This document shows positions 1 to 6,308 of a stretch of 10,647 nucleotides of DNA, piece by piece; the first letter of the stretch is position 1; every line of letters starts with the position of its first letter. The notes beneath the pieces were generated by a model, which did no database searches, was not told the DNA's origin, and worked only from the letters and a program-made list of their open reading frames with translations. The position numbers and the translations under genes were made by a program. This stretch comes from Halobacteriales archaeon QS_9_67_15 (GTDB lineage: Archaea > Halobacteriota > Halobacteria > Halobacteriales > Haloarculaceae). The stretch spans positions 1 to 10,647 of the forward strand of contig PXSD01000018.1 in assembly GCA_003023165.1 (NCBI GenBank), read 5' to 3'.

Positions 1-533
1 GACGCAAGGTTCTGTTCGGTATGGGATCGCTCGCCGCCGGCTCGGCGGCCGCAATAGGTACTGGTGCGTACAGGGGTGCGGATGTCGAAGCTGACCGTAG
101 TCTGAATGTTGGTTTCAAAGGTGACAGTGCTGCACTGCTCCGGCTTGAGCCAAGCAGTCAGTTTGCCACGCAGAATAACCCTCAAGATCTAGGTGGTAAG
201 GAAGATAATGAGCCGATGCTTGAAGTGGACGTGAGTAGTCTCAACGCGGAAGCGGATACACGGCTGAATGACGTGTTCCGGGTTCAGAACACGACGGGGA
301 GGTCGGTCGACCTTACGATCGCTGACGAGCCCGCGTCGGATGGTGCGAACGAGGAACCGATCATCATCTACGCAGATGATGGTTCGAGTGAAACCCGTAT
401 CGACGACGGTTCGGGGGTTTCCCTCGGACCGGGTGAGCAAGTTGAAATTAACATGTTCTTCAATTTCAAGGACAACGACGTGAACGGTCTGCCTGGTGAC
501 ACCCTCATCGTCAACGCTCAGGGCGCAACGTAG
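1..533 (+). CDS. Secreted protein with SipW-type/GTGA signal peptide (DUF1102-like), 5' partial
   Basis: The reading frame is open to the left edge. Bases 3-20 encode RKVLFG directly before the ATG at 21, so the true start lies upstream and the ATG at 21 is internal. The sequence RKVLFGMGSLAAGSAAAIGTGAY is cut here only in description: a basic residue pair, a small-residue hydrophobic stretch and a GTGAY box form the signal peptide seen on small haloarchaeal exported proteins annotated as DUF1102 or SipW-dependent-type. The mature part (about 150 residues) is acidic, has the ALLRLEP and SLNVGF strand motifs near its start, and has no further membrane segment, which suggests a beta-sandwich. 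The signal peptidase gene 256 nt downstream is the likely processing enzyme (inference). Base composition is lower in GC than the rest of the window (28 of 60 bases at 181-240). Family placement comes from recognition of the signal and early motifs; a fibre-subunit role is only an analogy to TasA. Confidence 0.8.
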   Translation, partial: RKVLFGMGSLAAGSAAAIGTGAYRGADVEADRSLNVGFKGDSAALLRLEPSSQFATQNNPQDLGGKEDNEPMLEVDVSSLNAEADTRLNDVFRVQNTTGRSVDLTIADEPASDGANEEPIIIYADDGSSETRIDDGSGVSLGPGEQVEINMFFNFKDNDVNGLPGDTLIVNAQGAT

Positions 534-583
534 GCGCGTCCAACGCCCTTGATTTGACCGATAGTCGGAGATTGGTTTTCCCA

Positions 584-590
584 TTTTATA
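584..590 (+). promoter_or_regulatory. TATA-like box (TTTTATA)
   Basis: This AT-rich heptamer sits in the gap after the secreted-protein gene. Its centre is 25 nt before the ATG at 612, which is the distance expected for a leaderless haloarchaeal transcript. It could drive the small ORF at 612, or it could be the promoter of a signal peptidase transcript with a long leader. Confidence 0.4.
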
Positions 591-611
591 CTGTCGAAAC
601 GTAATTCACCG

Positions 612-803
612 ATGTCTGAACGACAGTTACAGTGTTTGATACGGCCTGTCGATTCGGGGCCAGCCGGTAGTTCCACTACCATCCAAACAGATATTATCCG
701 TGCCTATAGACCATCAGACATTATGAGAGCGCCGAAACGTGTGTTCAAAAACCAACAACAGCGCGCAGAAAAACGGAGATACGTAAGATATGGGCGTCCG
801 TGA
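612..803 (+). CDS. Doubtful small basic ORF, 63 codons, upstream of signal peptidase
   Basis: I do not recognise this protein. It starts with ATG 25 nt after a TATA-like box and runs 63 codons. Its second half, from an internal in-frame ATG at 723, is very basic (MRAPKRVFKNQQQRAEKRRY and so on), which is unusual for a haloarchaeal protein and argues against a normal soluble product. It overlaps the first 14 nt of the signal peptidase gene. The TATA-like ATATTA at 691-696 is also suitably placed for the ATG at 723. It may be a leader ORF that influences translation of the signal peptidase, a remnant, or chance. The surrounding DNA is AT-richer than the window average, so an open frame of this length is not strong evidence by itself. 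Confidence 0.25.
   Translation: MSERQLQCLIRPVDSGPAGSSTTIQTDIIRAYRPSDIMRAPKRVFKNQQQRAEKRRYVRYGRP
691..697 (+). promoter_or_regulatory. TATA-like box upstream of signal peptidase (ATATTAT)
   Basis: An AT-rich box lies about 96 nt before the signal peptidase ATG. A transcript starting about 27 nt downstream would have a leader of roughly 70 nt. This fits the presence of a GGAG at 775-778 as a ribosome binding site for the ATG at 790. The assignment is tentative. Confidence 0.3.
775..778 (+). promoter_or_regulatory. Shine-Dalgarno-like GGAG of signal peptidase gene
   Basis: GGAG lies 11 nt before the ATG at 790 and matches the anti-SD core of archaeal 16S rRNA. It supports the ATG at 790 as the start and implies a leadered transcript, unlike most genes in the window. 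Confidence 0.4.
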
Positions 804-1977
804 AATCATTCTATCAATAGTGGAAGTGGGGGTCGTGTTAGTCGTCTTCTCGTTCGTTTTGGGAGCTGTACTCGGTCAACCGATATTTTTGAGCTACGTT
901 ACTTCCGGGAGTATGCAACCGACGATCGATACGGGTGATGGATTCGTCGCGGTCCCGTCGGCTGTCGCTGGTCCGGTAACGGAGGGCGACGTAGTCGTCT
1001 TCCGTGCAGAGGAAGTCAACGACGGGAAACTGACAACGCACCGGGTTGTCGGTGAAACTGAACGCGGCCTACTAACGAAAGGTGATAACAGCCAGTTCAC
1101 GGATCAAGCGAATGACGAGCCACCGGTCAAGCGAACTCAGATCGTGGCCGTCGCCTGGCAACCGGGCGGAGCCGTGCTCGCTATTCCCGGCGCGGGACTG
1201 CTCGTTTCCGGAAGCCAAAGCGTTCTCACGTCGATACAGCGTCAGATCGCGGCGATACTCGGGACGAGTTCTGTCTTAGGTATCCAAGGGTTAGCGTATC
1301 TGCTTGTGGCACTCTCGTTTCTCGCGTACGCGGCGGATCTCGTCTGGCGGGATGGGAAGAAAGAACGCACGCGAGAGACATCGCGCAACCCGGGAACGAA
1401 CGCGCGTCTCGTCATGGCCGTGTTCGCGGGTGCGCTCGTACTCGCTGCGACCGTGACGATGGTCGCCCCGAGTGGTCCACGGGAATTCGGTGTCGTCAGT
1501 GCCGAGTTCGATTCTTCAGGGATCCGTGTCATCGAGACCGGGACGACCGAATCCGCGACGTACACGCTCAGTAATGGCGGCACGATTCCGATGGTAACGT
1601 ACTTCGAACCGACGACGGACCGAATCGACGTCCAACCGCGGGAGGTCGTGATACCCGGCCAGTCCGCGGCCAACGCGACGCTCACGCTCTCCGCTCCCCC
1701 GGAGACCGGCTACTATCGGCAGTACGTCGTCGAACACCGCTATCTACTCCTCCTCCCGCAGTCGACGATCCGCTCGCTGTACGAGGTCCACCCCTGGCTC
1801 CCGATCCTCGCCATCGACGCGCTGCTCGGAATCCCCTTCTACCTGACCGGCGTGTTCCTCGTGGGCACCGGCCGCTTCCACTCGCGGTCGCGAGACGGCC
1901 CGTCCCGGTTCGAGCGGCTTCAGTCGCGGCTCCGGTACAGCGAACCGGACGGCCGGCGACCACGGAACGCGGACTAA
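790..1977 (+). CDS. Archaeal signal peptidase I (S26B type) with C-terminal beta domain
   Basis: This membrane protease (395 residues) removes signal peptides from exported proteins. An N-terminal helix (about residues 7-29) is followed by the SGSMQPT box with nucleophile Ser41. TTHRVV supplies His84 and KGDN supplies Asp99. His in place of the bacterial Lys identifies the archaeal/ER Sec11-like type. Further membrane helices are predicted at about 163-183, 207-226 and 336-358. Between the last two is a roughly 110-residue segment with strand-like motifs (YTLSNGG, ATLTLSAPP) that should face outside. The protein is about twice the size of a minimal archaeal signal peptidase. The long form with this exported domain is known next to DUF1102/DUF5305-type genes in haloarchaea. 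Its position between a GTGA-signal protein and a DUF5305-like gene suggests a dedicated rather than housekeeping role (inference). GC content rises along the gene. Confidence 0.9.
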   Translation: MGVREIILSIVEVGVVLVVFSFVLGAVLGQPIFLSYVTSGSMQPTIDTGDGFVAVPSAVAGPVTEGDVVVFRAEEVNDGKLTTHRVVGETERGLLTKGDNSQFTDQANDEPPVKRTQIVAVAWQPGGAVLAIPGAGLLVSGSQSVLTSIQRQIAAILGTSSVLGIQGLAYLLVALSFLAYAADLVWRDGKKERTRETSRNPGTNARLVMAVFAGALVLAATVTMVAPSGPREFGVVSAEFDSSGIRVIETGTTESATYTLSNGGTIPMVTYFEPTTDRIDVQPREVVIPGQSAANATLTLSAPPETGYYRQYVVEHRYLLLLPQSTIRSLYEVHPWLPILAIDALLGIPFYLTGVFLVGTGRFHSRSRDGPSRFERLQSRLRYSEPDGRRPRNAD

Positions 1978-2002
1978 TTTCTGATCACGCGATTCGGGTC
2001 AA

Positions 2003-2275
2003 TTGTCTTCCGTCGGCGGTGAGCGAGAGCGGGACGCTTCGCGGGCATCGATCAATGGCCGCTTACGAGCGTCACAGGCGGTCCCCTACACCCCGACGCA
2101 AACTGTCCCGGCTCCGCTACCGGAGTCGCGCCAGTCCGCGGCGAACGAGCAGAACAGACAGGTGGCGGGAGGTATCACGACGGGTAGCTCTACCGTGACG
2201 GGGCTCTTCGTCGTCTTGCTGGCGCTGTTGGCCGTGTTGCTCACGCTCCTCCGACGAGTACAGCGCGAGTCGTGA
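2003..2275 (+). CDS. Doubtful 90-codon ORF with C-terminal membrane helix
   Basis: I do not recognise this protein. The only start that opens the whole frame is TTG at 2003, which has no Shine-Dalgarno sequence; a GTG in frame at 2162 would give a 37-residue peptide. The N-terminal two thirds are polar, with a Pro-rich patch (YTPTQTVPAPLPE). The C-terminus has a clean hydrophobic helix (GLFVVLLALLAVLLTLL) followed by the basic tail RRVQRES, the arrangement of a tail-anchored or C-terminally anchored surface protein. It lies between two genes for exported or membrane proteins on the same strand. It could be a real small membrane protein, the 3' remnant of a larger anchored surface protein, or chance. 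The membrane-helix-plus-RR ending is the only positive evidence. Confidence 0.3.
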   Translation: MSSVGGERERDASRASINGRLRASQAVPYTPTQTVPAPLPESRQSAANEQNRQVAGGITTGSSTVTGLFVVLLALLAVLLTLLRRVQRES

Positions 2276-2388
2276 CCGTCCCGACGCGACCGAATACGCT
2301 GCGACAGCGATACCCGAGCGTTCGGGCAGCGATTCGACTGCCGTCGGTAACTGGCGAAAAGAACCGGTAAAGAACACATTCACCCCGA

Positions 2389-2398
2389 GAATAAAGTA
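2389..2398 (+). promoter_or_regulatory. TATA-like box of the DUF5305-like gene
   Basis: The AT-rich stretch GAATAAAGTA is centred about 27 nt before the ATG at 2421. No Shine-Dalgarno sequence precedes that ATG, so the transcript is probably leaderless. This suggests transcription separate from the signal peptidase gene. Confidence 0.5.
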
Positions 2399-2420
2399 CT
2401 ACAAATCTACAATATGGGCC

Positions 2421-3528
2421 ATGGGTGAGGACAGAGCGATACGCGTTCGGGCGGCGCTGGACCGGTGGTTCGGGTTGAGCCTCGTCGCCTGCCTCTTGGT
2501 CGCGGGAGCGGGAGCGGTCCTCGCTCACGGGGGGTACGTGGATCCCGGCAGCCACCAGGAACAGCGCGTCGTCGACGAGTGGGGCGTCAACGGGTCGTTC
2601 TCGCACGGTTCTACGGTCGAAGACCCGACCAACGAGACACCGTTCGAAGACGGGTCGACCGTGCGGAACAGACAGGTGTACTTCCAGCGGGCCATGCCGG
2701 TCCTCAGCGGCGAGTTTCGGTTTCGGACGCCCGGCGCTGACGCGCCGGTGAATTTCACCATCGAGAGACAGTTGGTCGTCGAGAGCACGGAGACGACGAG
2801 AGGCGACGAGGAACCGACGGTGTACTGGCGGGACACGCGACCACTCGGGACGAACCGGACCACGAAACAGCCGGGGGCAACCGAGACCGTTCCCTTCGCG
2901 GTGAACGTCACTCGGACGGTGGAAGAAGCAGGGAACGTGAGCGAACGGCTCGACTCGCCCGGACAGATACGGACCCGCGTCCTCGTGACCGTGGTCGCGA
3001 CCCGGCAGGTCGACGCCGCCGAGACTCTCCGACTCACCTACGGGCTCCCGATCACCGCGGAGAGCGGCGTCTATCGCGTCGATTCGGCACCGTCGACCGA
3101 GCGATTCACCGAAACCGAGACGGTGACCGTTCTAAACGACCCGAGGGCTCGCCTACCGGAACGACAGAGCGGACTTCGACGAATGGATCACCACGATCCG
3201 TCTCCCCGACGAAGCCCGGCAGCTCCCCGTCGCGGAAGCCGAGACGCTCGCGGACTTAGTGGACTTCGCCATCGACACCGACAGCGGCGTGGTGGAGGAA
3301 CCCGGTGGCGGCGCGTACCACGTCGTCCACGACGGGTACCGGTACACGTTCGAAGCGCCGGCTGCGCCGGCCACCGACCCGCTCCGGATAACAGGCACGA
3401 CAGCGGACGCCGATGCCGAACCGGACTCCGACTCCACCACCGGTTCCGGGGACGAACGATCGGCGCCGCTTGAGGACGGCGACCCGGTCACGAACGGCTC
3501 TGACGACGAGCCCGACGCGACGCAGTGA
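2421..3528 (+). pseudogene. DUF5305-like membrane-anchored protein, frameshifted
   Basis: The first frame (2421 to about 3140) encodes an N-terminal helix (about residues 15-35) and a long extracytoplasmic domain of beta-strand character, ending in TETVTVLNDP at codon 241. The frame then becomes Arg-rich nonsense until a stop at 3473. A sensible acidic protein resumes one frame over: GLAYRNDRADFDEWITT begins near 3145 and includes LVDFAIDTDSGVVEE and YHVVHDGYRYTFEAP, ending at the stop at 3528. Both halves resemble haloarchaeal DUF5305 proteins found next to signal peptidase I genes. From memory of that family, a second membrane helix normally lies between the beta domain and the LAYR segment. 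None is present here, so a deletion with loss of frame around 3141-3150 is more likely than a single-base error (inference). No TATA box or ribosome binding site was seen for an independent second ORF. A sequencing error remains possible. Confidence 0.75.
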
Positions 3529-3529
3529 C

Positions 3530-3575
3530 CGCTGGCGGTCGTGAGCCGTCGACGAACTGGACCACGCCGCCAGCG
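3530..3575. terminator. Inverted repeat between convergent genes, possible terminator
   Basis: CGCTGGCGG at 3530-3538 and CCGCCAGCG at 3567-3575 are perfect 9-bp inverted repeats separated by 28 nt. They lie between the ends of the DUF5305-like gene (+) and the hydrolase gene (-). The position suits a bidirectional transcript end, but no T-tract follows and GC-rich repeats of this length can occur by chance. Confidence 0.3.
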
Positions 3576-3616
3576 AGAATCGATACGCGACGGGGAACGA
3601 CGAGAGTCGGGTATCG

Positions 3617-4570
3617 TTACTCGTCAGCGTCGGTCGGCTCGGAGGCTTCGACCGGTCGGCCGCGGACGATCTGGCGGAACTCGTCGGGGTGTTCGACGTG
3701 CGGGAGCAGCGCCGAGTCACCGACCGAGATGAGTTCCACGTCGGCGGTCTCGGCGAGTTCTCGGCCGACCGACAGCGGTGGCATGTCCGTCTCGCGCCCC
3801 CAGACGAGCGTGATCGGGACGTCCAGGTTCGCGAGCAGGTCCGCGAGGTCCACGTCGGGGTCGAGGTGGCCGCTGATGAACGAGGCGGGCGCGAAGCGCG
3901 CGCCGGGCTGGTGGGCCGCCTGCCACTCGTACTCGACGGTTTCGTCGTCGAGATTCGAGATGTCGTGGTAGCCGTGGTCGTCGTGGAAGTAACGGATCGA
4001 CCGCTCGCTCCCGATCGCGTTGTAGACCGCCTGTCCGAGGACGGGTGTCCGGACCAGCGACCGGAGCCACACCCGTCGCCCGGGAACGGTGTCTGCAGTG
4101 GGGCAGACCAGGACGAGCCGCGAGATGTCCACGTCCCGAGCGGCGGCGGCGGCGTACGCGCCCGTCAGCGACGAGGCGACGACGGTCGCGTCCCCGTTGC
4201 GGTCCGTTAAAAAGTCGCGGACGAACGTCGTGTAGAGCGAGGCCGAGTACGTGAGCGGCGGCCGGTCCGAGCGGCCGAAGCCGGGGAGGTCCGGCGCGAC
4301 GACGTGGTAGTCCTCGGACAGGGTCTCGAAGACGGTTCGCCACTCGCGGCTGGTCGCGGCCGCGTTGATACCGTGGAGGAGGACAAGGTCGTCGTCGTCC
4401 GGCTCGCCCGCTTCCGTGTAGGCGATGTCGAACCCGCGCCAGCGGTAGGTGCCGGACTCGCCCGGCAGTGGTGGCGCCAGTTCGTCCGCTTGCCGGTCGA
4501 GGACACGGTTGGTCACGGCCGCCGCGCCGACCGCACCGATCGTCGCTCCGACGAGTGTCCGCAGTTTCAT
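3617..4570 (-). CDS. Alpha/beta fold hydrolase
   Basis: This is a 317-residue enzyme of unknown substrate. The N-terminus (MKLRTLVGATIGAVGAAAV) is hydrophobic and may anchor it to the membrane. The core has the oxyanion-hole strand LVLLHG (His66-Gly67), the DLPGFGRSDRP loop (94-104), a nucleophile elbow ASSLTG (Ser134) and the acid strand LVWGRETD (Asp262). The final motif reads SALLPHVEHPDEF. Aligned by the EHPxEF end, the position of the usual catalytic His (GHxxxxExP) is Leu288, with His291 three residues later, so the triad may be displaced or incomplete. The ATG at 4570 is preferred because a TATA box lies about 28 nt upstream, which gives a leaderless start; an in-frame ATG at 4597 would fall inside that box. 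It follows MeaB on the same strand, but the separate promoter makes functional linkage uncertain. Confidence 0.85.
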   Translation of the reverse strand: MKLRTLVGATIGAVGAAAVTNRVLDRQADELAPPLPGESGTYRWRGFDIAYTEAGEPDDDDLVLLHGINAAATSREWRTVFETLSEDYHVVAPDLPGFGRSDRPPLTYSASLYTTFVRDFLTDRNGDATVVASSLTGAYAAAAARDVDISRLVLVCPTADTVPGRRVWLRSLVRTPVLGQAVYNAIGSERSIRYFHDDHGYHDISNLDDETVEYEWQAAHQPGARFAPASFISGHLDPDVDLADLLANLDVPITLVWGRETDMPPLSVGRELAETADVELISVGDSALLPHVEHPDEFRQIVRGRPVEASEPTDADE

Positions 4571-4592
4571 GTTCGACGCTACGGGCCTCGCC

Positions 4593-4609
4593 TGCATATA
4601 AGTGATGCA
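4593..4609 (-). promoter_or_regulatory. TATA box of the hydrolase gene within a small dyad
   Basis: On the - strand TTATAT (4596-4601) is centred about 28 nt upstream of the hydrolase ATG at 4570, the standard leaderless spacing. The box is flanked by a perfect 5-bp inverted repeat (TGCAT at 4593-4597 and ATGCA at 4605-4609). The repeat could be a small operator, but it is short enough to be chance. Confidence 0.6.
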
Positions 4610-4694
4610 CCGTAGTCGGCCGCTCAGCGGACCACGCTCGCCGCGACCGAGTGCCCGTGAGAACGTCCGTGTGACCGGTCCCGGCGGCCGCGAC

Positions 4695-5861
4695 TCAGTT
4701 CCGCCGGTCGGCGGCACAGTCCACGAGCGGTTCGAGGATCTCCTCGGCCACCGTGTAGGGGTCCGTCTCGCGGCGAAAAACCGCTTCGACGCGTTCGTCG
4801 AGGCCGCCGCGGGCCTCGATCTCGTTCGCGAGCAACTCGCGGGCGTCCTCGCGCAGGAGCGTCCGTATCTCCTCGGCGTAGCGCGTCCGGGCCTTCGACT
4901 CGATCCGGCCGGATTCGACCAGATACCGCCGGTGGTCGTCGAGCGCGGCGACGAAGTCGTCGACGCCCTCCCCCTTGTTGGCGACCGTCTCGACGATGGG
5001 CGGGTCCCAGGGTTCGACGGCCTCCCGCGCTGCACCGTCGGTCGACTCGTCGCTCACCCCGTCACTGTCGGCGGGCGCTGACCCGTCGTCTCCCACGTCC
5101 ACCGTCATCTCCTCGAAGCCGTGGTGGCCGCCGGTCTGTACCTCGCCGTCGCGCAACTCGAGCATCTCCCTGAGTTCGCGGACGGTCCGGTCGGCGCCGT
5201 CGAGGTCGGCCTTGTTGACGACGAAGAGGTCCGCGATCTCGAGGATCCCGGCTTTGAGCATCTGGACGTCGTCGCCGCTCCCCGGCGGGACGAGGACGGC
5301 GACCGTGTCCGCGGTGCGGACGATGTCGACCTCGTTTTGGCCCGCACCGACTGTCTCGATGATGATCTTGTCCTTGCCGAAGGCGTCCAGCGCCTTCACC
5401 GCGTCCGTCGTCGCCGTGGAGAGCCCGCCGAGGGTTCCGCGGGCGGACATCGAGCGGAAGAACACGTCCATGTCGCCGACGTTCGACGCCATCCGGATGC
5501 GGTCGCCGAGCACTGCGCCGCCGGTGAACGGAGAGGCCGGGTCGATGGCGATGACGCCGACGGTCAGCCCGTCGTCGCGGAAGGTCTTCGCGAGTTTGTC
5601 GACGAGGGTCGACTTGCCGGCACCGGGGCTGCCGGTGATCCCGACCACGTCGGCCTCGCCCGTGTGGGCGTGGAGCTGGGAGACCAGGTCGCGATAGCCC
5701 GGCGAGCGGTTCTCGATCTTCGTGATCGTCCGGGCGAGCGCCCGGTGTTTGCCGTCGAGCAGGTCCGCGATGAGCGGGTCGAGGTCGTCCGCAGCGGTCG
5801 CCGTGGCGTCCGAATCGGGGTCGGAGTCGTCGCCTGTGCCCTCTGACGCCCCGTCGCTCAT
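4695..5861 (-). CDS. meaB: Methylmalonyl-CoA mutase-associated GTPase MeaB
   Basis: MeaB is a G3E-family GTPase that protects and reloads the adenosylcobalamin cofactor of methylmalonyl-CoA mutase, working in the cytoplasm on the propionate/methylmalonyl pathway. The protein has 388 residues. An acidic leader (1-27) precedes a helical N-terminal part with NRSPGYRDL. Walker A is GSPGAGKST (77-85), followed by AIDPASPFTGGAVLGDRIRM (105-124), the G3-type IIIETVGAGQ (166-175) and the base-specificity motif NKAD (216-219). A highly acidic insertion, about residues 254-284, lies between NKAD and the closing ETVANKGEGVDD. The C-terminal helical part (about 305-388) is the dimerisation region of the family. 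The ATG at 5861 is chosen because it overlaps the stop of the cobalamin-binding subunit gene by 4 nt (ATGA), which indicates co-translation. Both the motif set and the neighbour support the assignment. Confidence 0.95.
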   Translation of the reverse strand: MSDGASEGTGDDSDPDSDATATAADDLDPLIADLLDGKHRALARTITKIENRSPGYRDLVSQLHAHTGEADVVGITGSPGAGKSTLVDKLAKTFRDDGLTVGVIAIDPASPFTGGAVLGDRIRMASNVGDMDVFFRSMSARGTLGGLSTATTDAVKALDAFGKDKIIIETVGAGQNEVDIVRTADTVAVLVPPGSGDDVQMLKAGILEIADLFVVNKADLDGADRTVRELREMLELRDGEVQTGGHHGFEEMTVDVGDDGSAPADSDGVSDESTDGAAREAVEPWDPPIVETVANKGEGVDDFVAALDDHRRYLVESGRIESKARTRYAEEIRTLLREDARELLANEIEARGGLDERVEAVFRRETDPYTVAEEILEPLVDCAADRRN

Positions 5862-6277
5862 CGTCGCTCGGGGGCGTTCGCCCGGATGTAATCGATCATC
5901 TCGTCCATCGACGCGCCGGGGCCGAAGATCTCGGCGACCCCCTCCTCGCGGAGGAACTCCGTGTCGTCGTCCGGGATGATCCCGCCGACGATCACCATCG
6001 TGTCGTCGCGCGCACCGTACTCCTCCAGCCCGTCCATGATCTTGGGGACGAGCGTGTTGTGCGCACCCGAAAGGATTGAGATACCGAGGACGTCCACGTC
6101 CTCCTGGACCGCGGCCTGGACGACCTCGTCGGGCGAGCGGTGGAGCCCCGAGTAGATGACCTCGAAACCGGCGTCGCGCAACGCCCGTGCGATGACGTGC
6201 GCGCCGCGGTCGTGTCCGTCGAGACCGACTTTGGCGACGAGACAACGGATCTGGCGCTGGCCCTGCTCTGCGCTCAT
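5858..6277 (-). CDS. Cobalamin-binding (small) subunit of methylmalonyl-CoA mutase
   Basis: This 139-residue stand-alone B12-binding domain should pair with a separately encoded catalytic subunit to isomerise methylmalonyl-CoA and succinyl-CoA. The base-off cobalamin motif is VGLDGHDRGA, with Asp20-x-His22-xx-Gly25, where His22 is the lower cobalt ligand. It is followed by SIL (68-70) and VGGIIPDDD (97-105), the other two conserved loops of the fold. The start chosen is the ATG at 6277, which begins MSAEQGQRQIRCLVAKVG. An in-frame upstream extension to 6331 is possible but adds residues that do not belong to the fold. The stop overlaps the MeaB start by 4 nt. In bacteria the domain is usually the C-terminus of a large fused subunit; splitting is the norm in archaea. 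The large subunit is not in this window. A homologous stand-alone B12 domain of another acyl-CoA mutase is possible, but the MeaB neighbour favours methylmalonyl-CoA mutase. Confidence 0.93.
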   Translation of the reverse strand: MSAEQGQRQIRCLVAKVGLDGHDRGAHVIARALRDAGFEVIYSGLHRSPDEVVQAAVQEDVDVLGISILSGAHNTLVPKIMDGLEEYGARDDTMVIVGGIIPDDDTEFLREEGVAEIFGPGASMDEMIDYIRANAPERR

Positions 6278-6297
6278 AGGGTCTAGTTGGCCCGTTT

Positions 6298-6308
6298 GTG
6301 ATTTCACG
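6298..6308 (-). promoter_or_regulatory. Weak AT-rich promoter candidate of the mutase-meaB operon
   Basis: On the - strand the stretch TGAAATCACAA is centred about 25-26 nt before the ATG at 6277, where a leaderless TATA box should be. It is a poor TATA match. No better candidate was seen in the 164-base divergent gap. Confidence 0.25.

Larger units (their letters stand above)
1978..2420. other. 443-base gap between signal peptidase and DUF5305-like gene
   Basis: The only coding candidate here is the 90-codon ORF at 2003-2275, listed separately with low confidence. The remaining part, 2276-2388, shows no convincing ORF, repeat or RNA structure. A TATA-like stretch lies at its right end (2389-2398). 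Confidence 0.5.

Noticed and set aside
3141..3160. Programmed ribosomal frameshift in the DUF5305-like gene
   Set aside because: No slippery homopolymer, rare-codon stall or stop context is visible at the junction, and part of the expected protein appears to be missing, so a mutation is simpler.
3689..4210. Long + strand open frame opposite the hydrolase gene
   Set aside because: It is antisense to a protein with clear hydrolase motifs and has no recognisable motif or promoter. Long antisense frames are common in GC-rich haloarchaeal genes.
5121..5846. 241-codon + strand frame opposite meaB
   Set aside because: It mirrors the strong codon bias of meaB, has no family motif, and meaB itself is unmistakable.
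6298..6308. Near-palindrome GTGATTTCAC as an operator between the divergent genes
   Set aside because: The arms are only 4 bp (GTGA and TCAC) with no second copy, so it is not distinguishable from chance.
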